Shown piece by piece: positions 61,975-64,000 of a DNA stretch of 64,000 nucleotides (positions are counted from its first letter, which is position 1; each line of letters opens with the position of its first letter). The translations under genes were made by a program, and so were the position numbers. The notes under the pieces were generated by a model. That model did not search any database. It was not told the DNA's origin and worked only from the letters and a program-made list of their open reading frames with translations. Origin of the DNA: Rattus norvegicus (lineage: Eukaryota; Chordata; Mammalia; Rodentia; Muridae); assembly GCF_036323735.1 (NCBI RefSeq), contig NC_086020.1:85375710-85439709 (forward strand). The letters are read 5' to 3'.

Positions 61975-62317
61975 GTAAGGGCTGAGATGTATATCAGTGT
62001 GAACAGAGTCATTCTAATATCCAGAGAGAAAATAACCCATTGGGTCAAGCTTTTATCTGCTCTCTGAGGCTGTCTTTGATGAATTACGAATGAGCCTGTC
62101 AACTGTTGTGGTTTCAAGGTGACTGGAATATAGATTTACAGGTAACTACCCTGGAATTTAACACAATGTCTTCTATAATTTTATTGATTCTAATACAGTC
62201 TGAGGATTTCACTACAAAATTTAAAAACTAATTGCTTATTTTAATATCACCTTAGATTCTTTACTACGAAACTATGATGTACTTATTGCAGAGAAAAGGG
62301 TCATTATCTTCATAAAA

Positions 62318-62328
62318 CTCTCAATATA
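62318..62328 (+). repeat. ID element target-site duplication, left copy
   Basis: CTCTCAATATA, identical to 62435-62445. Confidence 0.85.
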
Positions 62329-62329
62329 T

Positions 62330-62434
62330 GGGGTTGGGGATTTAGCTCAGTGGTAGAGTGCTTGCCTAGCAAGCGCAAGGCCCTGGGTTCAGTCCCTAGC
62401 TCCGAAAAAAAAAGAAAAGAAAAAAGAAAAAAAC
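62330..62434 (+). mobile_element. ID SINE (BC1/tRNA-Ala derived), near consensus
   Basis: GGGGTTGGGGATTTAGCTCA, GTGGTAGAGTGCTTGCCTAG, CAAGCGCAAGGCCCTGGGTT and CAGTCCCTAGCTCCG, followed by an A-rich tail with G interruptions. The internal RNA polymerase III A box (TAGCTCAGTGGTAGAG) and B box (GGTTCAGTCC, one base off the GGTTCGANNCC form) are readable. A perfect 11-bp duplication flanks it. It is a retroposed copy in the same sense as Sema5a, not a functional tRNA gene. Low divergence and the intact duplication point to a recent insertion, and this family is the main reason to call the genome rat. Confidence 0.95.
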
Positions 62435-62445
62435 CTCTCAATATA
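62435..62445 (+). repeat. ID element target-site duplication, right copy
   Basis: CTCTCAATATA directly after the A-rich tail; exact match to 62318-62328. Confidence 0.85.
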
Positions 62446-62757
62446 CCAGGGAACACAGATGTCTGTCACTAGTATTGCCTTGAAAAAGAGGTTGGCAGTT
62501 CCTTCTTCCACAGACTTTTATTTTTTGAAAATCAACATTTAGTTATCATAGGGGACAATCACTTGTTGCACTGACCTGGTAGGAGTCTTGTTCTATGTAT
62601 ATAAACCTCTGAACACCAACTTTGTACATAACTAACCAACTCTGTGATAACTAGCCAAGATTTGAATTCAAAAATTATTGGTGCCTGCAAATGAAGCATG
62701 GATGTACATTTTTCCCCCAAATCCTTTGTGCATTGTGATTGGATTTTTGTTTTCCAG

Positions 62758-62805
62758 AAGTGTCTGTGGCAAGATCCAGCAGCGTAGAAGAGAAAAGGTG
62801 TGGAG
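62758..62805 (+). CDS. Sema5a: Semaphorin-5A exon encoding juxtamembrane linker
   Basis: A 48-base exon with acceptor TTTTCCAG|AA and donor GGAG|GTAAGT. It is phase 1 at both ends. With the base from the previous exon it reads EVSVARSSSVEEKRCG, which follows SNFIP of the preceding exon and corresponds to the stretch between TSR7 and the transmembrane helix in semaphorin-5A. It has one cysteine, a Ser-rich stretch and a basic EEKR patch, and no domain of its own. The next exon, with the membrane segment, lies beyond 64000. Its short length makes it easy for gene finders to miss. Confidence 0.93.
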
Positions 62806-64000
62806 GTAAGTTCTCCTGTTAACAGAGCTCTTGTTGGGACTCCGACATATGGCAACCCGTATCTTCCCAGAATGTTCTACTGATGGATGAGGATGGCAGG
62901 GCAAGGAAGTCCTTGATTATCCCCTCATATTGGTCATGATGTCTCAGACCCTGCACTAAATGCTTCTAGAAACAGACATGTCTTACCAGCACCTTACAAA
63001 ACTTCCGCAGTCTATAGTTGTCTGTGGGAGAGACTTGGAGACAAGCTTTGGAAGTTAACATTTCTCAGTCCCAGAAGAGAGACTTAGAGCATGTGCTAGT
63101 GGTCACCAAGCACAGGCTCTAGTGCTATTTAGAATTTGCTTCTCTTGCCATGTTGTCATCAGGTGAAGCTAAAGGGGTCAGTCAATGAGCATATCACTGC
63201 AGCTGGCTGCGTGAAGAACAGTTTTCACAGAAAACTGGGAATTGTATAAAAGAGTTGTAAATACTGGTTGTAATCTGCACTGTATAGGTGGGACCATGGA
63301 ATTCAATGTCCCAGTGAGCCATAAGTAAGGGATTCCTGGTAGCAGAATCCTGTAAGAATTTTAAGTTGAAAATAGATCATGGAAAATGGATCCCGATTGA
63401 TCCCTGGGAAATATGCATGAAGCTTCCACAGTGGTCCTGTCAGCACCAGCATTTCAACCAGATGGTATGCTGATTTTCAGGGAATGCAGGTTATGACGGC
63501 AGACATGCACAATTTGTGTTCTATCTTCAGAGAAGTCAATACAGACCTGGGGCTCTCATAGGTGGCACTTCTGGCTTACTGCCAGGGTCTCTCATTTTTT
63601 TTTAGCCTTGGAAGAATAGCTGGGTCTGTGTAATTCCTTTAAGGCCTTGAGCAAGTCCAGCATCTAACCTGGCGAAATCTCAGAAAGAATAATTACTCTG
63701 CATTGTTAGGAAACTGACTGTTGTAACCTTTAAGCTACTGGCACTGATGTTCCAGCATCAGCAGGTAAAATGGATCTCGAACTATAGCTGATGGGTTTAA
63801 CATAACCAATTGCCTAGCATGAGTGTTTGGGGAGGTTTAGAAAAGTGTTATAGATGTTTTATCTCCATTAGTGAAAAATCATTCAAATGTTGTGCAGAAG
63901 GCAATCCAAATGAACCAACTGGGTGGATGGTCTCCATACTAGCCTTATAGTCCAAAAACCAAGAAAAATGATGGGCTAATAACCAGGGTAAGTAGGGAAA
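62806..64000 (+). other. Sema5a: Sema5a intron, first 1195 bp (partial)
   Basis: Phase 1 intron starting GTAAGT and running out of the window. I recognise no repeat, exon or RNA gene in it. Confidence 0.85.

Larger units (their letters stand above)
61975..62757 (+). other. Sema5a: Sema5a intron, 783 bp
   Basis: The shortest intron in the window, phase 1, with donor GTAAGG and acceptor TTTGTTTTCCAG. It contains the intact ID SINE at 62330-62434 in the sense direction and nothing else I recognise. Confidence 0.92.

Noticed and set aside
62332..62405. tRNA-like sequence with A and B boxes
   Set aside because: It is the head of an ID SINE with an A-rich tail and target duplications, so it is not reported as a tRNA gene.

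Overview
This is vertebrate genomic DNA, most likely from a rat. Eight short exons with consensus AG/GT splice borders sit on the plus strand in long introns full of rodent repeats. The genus call rests mainly on a near-consensus ID SINE at 62330-62434, flanked by a perfect 11-bp target duplication, because ID elements are massively amplified in Rattus. B3/B2-type, B4-type and Lx/L1 rodent repeats agree with a murid genome.

The only gene I can support is the middle-to-C-terminal part of semaphorin-5A (Sema5a). The exons are 8246-8427, 11264-11407, 20964-21111, 49276-49501, 53093-53311, 59512-59682, 61819-61974 and 62758-62805, 1294 coding bases in all. They join in one open frame and encode the tandem thrombospondin type 1 repeats (TSR1 to TSR7) of the ectodomain plus the start of the juxtamembrane linker. 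The Sema and PSI domains lie upstream of the window; the transmembrane segment, cytoplasmic tail and 3' UTR lie downstream. Intron phases are 0 (entering), 2, 2, 0, 1, 1, 1, 1 and 1 (leaving), so the last four exons are symmetric phase 1-1 modules.

Layout: 1-8245 intron with degraded SINEs and one LTR-like element inserted beside an older repeat; 8.2-21.1 kb first three exons; 21.1-49.3 kb one 28-kb intron with a GATA/GGAT/CATA tandem block, several dinucleotide arrays, a second copy of the same LTR, a 5'-truncated L1 with intact target duplication, and a perfect 24-bp palindrome with back-to-back forkhead cores; 49.3-62.8 kb five closely spaced exons, with a polypurine tract, a 21-bp minisatellite and L1/Lx remnants between them; 62.8-64 kb the start of the next intron.

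I found no second protein-coding gene, no functional RNA gene, no CpG-island promoter and nothing prokaryotic. No undescribed system stands out. The best leads are the forkhead palindrome, the modular exon phases with one weak donor, and the polypurine tract.
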